DNA of 64,000 nt, taken from Chloroflexota bacterium. Its GTDB lineage: Bacteria; Chloroflexota; Anaerolineae; Anaerolineales; UBA4823. This document shows positions 62,101 through 64,000 of this stretch, in pieces (position 1 is the stretch's first letter; each line of letters opens with the position of its first letter). The DNA is taken from assembly GCA_029782365.1 (NCBI GenBank), contig JAKOUW010000120.1:104036-168035 (forward strand). The letters run 5' to 3'. The translations under genes and the position numbers were made by a program. Under the pieces are notes generated by a model. It did not search any database. It saw only the letters and a list, made by a program, of their open reading frames with translations, and was not told where the DNA came from.

Positions 62101-64000
62101 ACCTGGTATGTGCTGCTGATGATCGTCGGCGCAGACAATACCCTGCTGAGAGTGTGGGAGCGCGGCAGCCCGCAGAACGGGCAGCAGAAGGAGATCGCCA
62201 CGCCGAACGAGTTCAAGAACCAGACCTGGCAGTTCGTTGGCTGGATCAACCAGGGGACGGCCTGGCTGGACACCTACCGCGAAGGCCAGCTGTACGCCTT
62301 GAGTGAAAACCAGTTCCAGTCATCGATCACTCACCTGGCCAGCCCACGGCCGCAAAAATCATATTCCGTCCTGTACAAAGATCTGTGGCAAACAACCTGG
62401 ACGCGGCCGGTGCGCACGACCAGCTATGTCTTTTCAGGCAGCGTGTGGACGGCCAGCCGCACCTTGCTGGAATACCGGACGGAAGACCAGGGCGGGACGC
62501 AGTATGGCAACCTGACCAGGCAGGTGCAGGAAAGCTGGAACGGCAGCGATGGGCAAGACTACCGCGCCAGCTACACCAAATATTACCCATATACGACCAG
62601 CAGTAAATACCTGGTGGGCCTGCCGGGCTACAGCGCCAGCTTCTCCTGCGCGGCATCTACACCTTTCGATCTGAACGGAACTTGCTTCCCGGCCAACCCC
62701 GACCAGCCAGGAAACGCCCGCCTGTTGAGCGCCGCTTGGAACTATTACGATAATACCTACAATACATCACCCACGACAGGCAAACTGACCGCCAGGCGCA
62801 GCTTGCTGAGCTGCCAGGGCAGCGGCTGCGCCACCCAGGCCAACCAGCGCTATGCCGATTCTGTCTATGCCTACGATGCATACGGCAACCAGAACAGCCA
62901 GACAGTGTATACGGGCGAAGGGACGGACAGCCTGCGCAACCAGGGGACAGCGCAGACGACGACTGCCTGCTACGGCACGTTCACCTGGGCGACGGGCGCC
63001 TGCGCCGACGACGGTTACGGCGTGTACCTGCAGGGGATGAGCAATGCCCTCAACCAGCGCACAGCCGTGACGTATGACAAACGCCTGGGCGTACCGCTGA
63101 GCGAGACGGACGCCAACAACGCCATCACCAGCGCCGAGTACGACCTGTTCGGGCGCATCACGAAAGTGATCAAACCGGGGGACAGCTCCGCCTACCCGAC
63201 GCTGCAGATGGGCTATTACGACGTCGCCCCCTTCTGGACCTACATTGTGCAGAAACAAGACAGCGACCCGAACAGCACCCTGCTGCGCATCGACGTGTAC
63301 GACGGGCTGGGGCGCAAGCTGCAGAGCCAGGTGGGCGCCGCTGCGCTGGGCGTGGGGAGCTGCACCAACAACCAACCCAACGGCGCCCTGGTGACTTGCG
63401 CCGTCAAGGTGGATTACCAGTACGATGCCGCCGGGCGGCTGGTGAAGCAAACCACGCCTTACACCACCAACACCTGGAACTGGGTGGGCAGCCCGTACAG
63501 CGGCGCCAACTTCCAGAGCTCGCCGCGCAACTACACCTCGACGGATTATGATGCGCTGGGACGGGCGACCAGCGTGACCAACCCCGACCTGAGCGCGCAG
63601 ACCAGCAGCTACGCCATCCCCTACAACGCCGGGCAGCCGTATTACGAAACCTGCCTCACCGACCCGGCCAGCCGCACCACCTGCTCCCGGCAGGACGTTT
63701 GGGGGCGCACGACGGAAGTGCACCCGCCAGCCGGCCCCTGGACGCAGTATGCGTACACTGAGCAAGACCTGCTGAGCACCGTCTACCAGAAAGACGGCTC
63801 GAGCACCTTTGCCACCACCACGCTCAATTACGACCGCGCCGGGCGCAAGACCAGCATGAGCGACCCGGACATGGGAACCTGGAGCTACAGCTACAACGCC
63901 CTGGGCAGTCTGACGATGCAAAAAGACGCCAAGAGCCAGGTGATGATGCTGGCCTACGACAGCCTGGGCAGGCTGACCGGCAAAGGAAGCCCTGACAGCA
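59130..64000 (+). CDS. Giant secreted RHS/YD-repeat protein, start out of frame, 3' cut
   Basis: The coding frame is open without interruption from 59068 through the window end (>1600 codons). The only good start, ATG 59130 with GGGAGGA five nt upstream, is in another frame and stops at 59208-59210. No ATG, GTG or TTG exists in the coding frame before the signal peptide. Predicted order: hydrophobic signal RVIVFLSILISSL; Thr/Pro-rich linker (TPTATPTATPNVTPTAI); a ZU5-like beta domain (GKVSVQFPSGAVQENVRLSI); an SpvB-like RHS entry region (GVALTYNSQAVDS, WVGMGWSLE); a LamG-like insert near 61740-62330 (VIDDFNDSALPGWS); then YD repeats (YDAAGRLVKQT, YDALGRATSV, YDRAGRKTSM, YDSLGRLTGK). RHS shells encapsulate C-terminal toxins or act as surface structures; the C-terminus is not in the window. 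Confidence 0.75.
59135..59181 (+). repeat. 8-bp tandem repeat CCATTCGT at the RHS gene start
   Basis: Five exact CCATTCGT units (59142-59181) preceded by a 7/8 unit (59135-59141). Three units encode eight residues (IRPFVHSS). The unit length is not a multiple of three, so each gain or loss shifts the reading frame between ATG 59130 and the RHS frame. One extra unit, or two fewer, would join them. Confidence 0.9.

Noticed and set aside
59449..63921. Long minus-strand frames (59449-60582, 60610-61878, 62767-63921)
   Set aside because: They are antisense to the RHS gene, whose plus frame is open throughout with recognisable YD repeats. Their translations are His/Val/Gly-rich and match no family.

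Overview
The window looks like a chromosomal segment of a Chloroflexota bacterium, most likely class Anaerolineae. This rests on inference: lipoproteins with Thr/Pro/Glu-rich linkers, giant secreted proteins ending in a hydrophobic F-x-P-L-[VI]-x-[RK] tail, a BMP-type nucleoside ABC system and moderate GC. No rRNA, tRNA, CRISPR array, insertion sequence or prophage was recognised.

Region 1 (1-4240): a cut-off PRC-barrel gene, an MgtA-type P-type ATPase and a chagasin-like lipoprotein, all on the minus strand. Two promoter copies share one direct repeat (CACTTT-N5-CACTTT). A hairpin-rich intergenic stretch follows. Region 2 (4245-17917): a purine salvage/fermentation locus. It encodes 8-oxoguanine deaminase, adenine deaminase, a GntR/UTRA regulator, YgeY, YgeW, carbamate kinase, a BMP lipoprotein with its ABC ATPase and two permeases, and a threonine-synthase-like PLP enzyme. 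A promoter bracketed by two TTGTCAGACA(A/T) boxes leads it, and hairpins punctuate it. The likely logic is import of nucleosides or bases, deamination, breakdown to a carbamoylated intermediate, and ATP from carbamoyl phosphate.

Region 3 (18108-24576): a secreted heparinase II/III-like protein, two HWE/HisKA_2-type histidine kinases and two small conserved proteins. Region 4 (24636-32372): a PfkB kinase fused to two GNAT domains, two esterases, a GH2 beta-mannosidase, an NTF2-like protein and a D-Ala-D-Ala-ligase-like ATP-grasp enzyme. Region 5 (32389-41447): a Kelch-containing secreted giant, two methyltransferases, and a zinc-ribbon/L7L12-like/NHL membrane protein. Region 6 (41470-45590): a PadR-controlled MacB-like ABC exporter behind a perfect 16-bp inverted repeat.

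Region 7 (46277-49775): a ~360-nt structured leader in front of a PRC/MgtE-N/CBS protein and an NRAMP-related transporter. Region 8 (49910-58868): radical SAM protein, FolP, an AT-rich HerA-like ATPase, a TauE/SafE-cupredoxin protein with an HMA chaperone, an aminotransferase and an anchored secreted protein. Region 9 (58869-64000): a giant RHS/YD-repeat secreted protein running off the right edge. An 8-bp tandem repeat sits at its start codon and currently puts its only good ATG out of frame.

The strongest candidates for something new are the repeat-controlled RHS gene, the RNA leader with two SD and two anti-SD copies, and the purine locus that seems to use a threonine-synthase-like enzyme in the place usually taken by YgeX.
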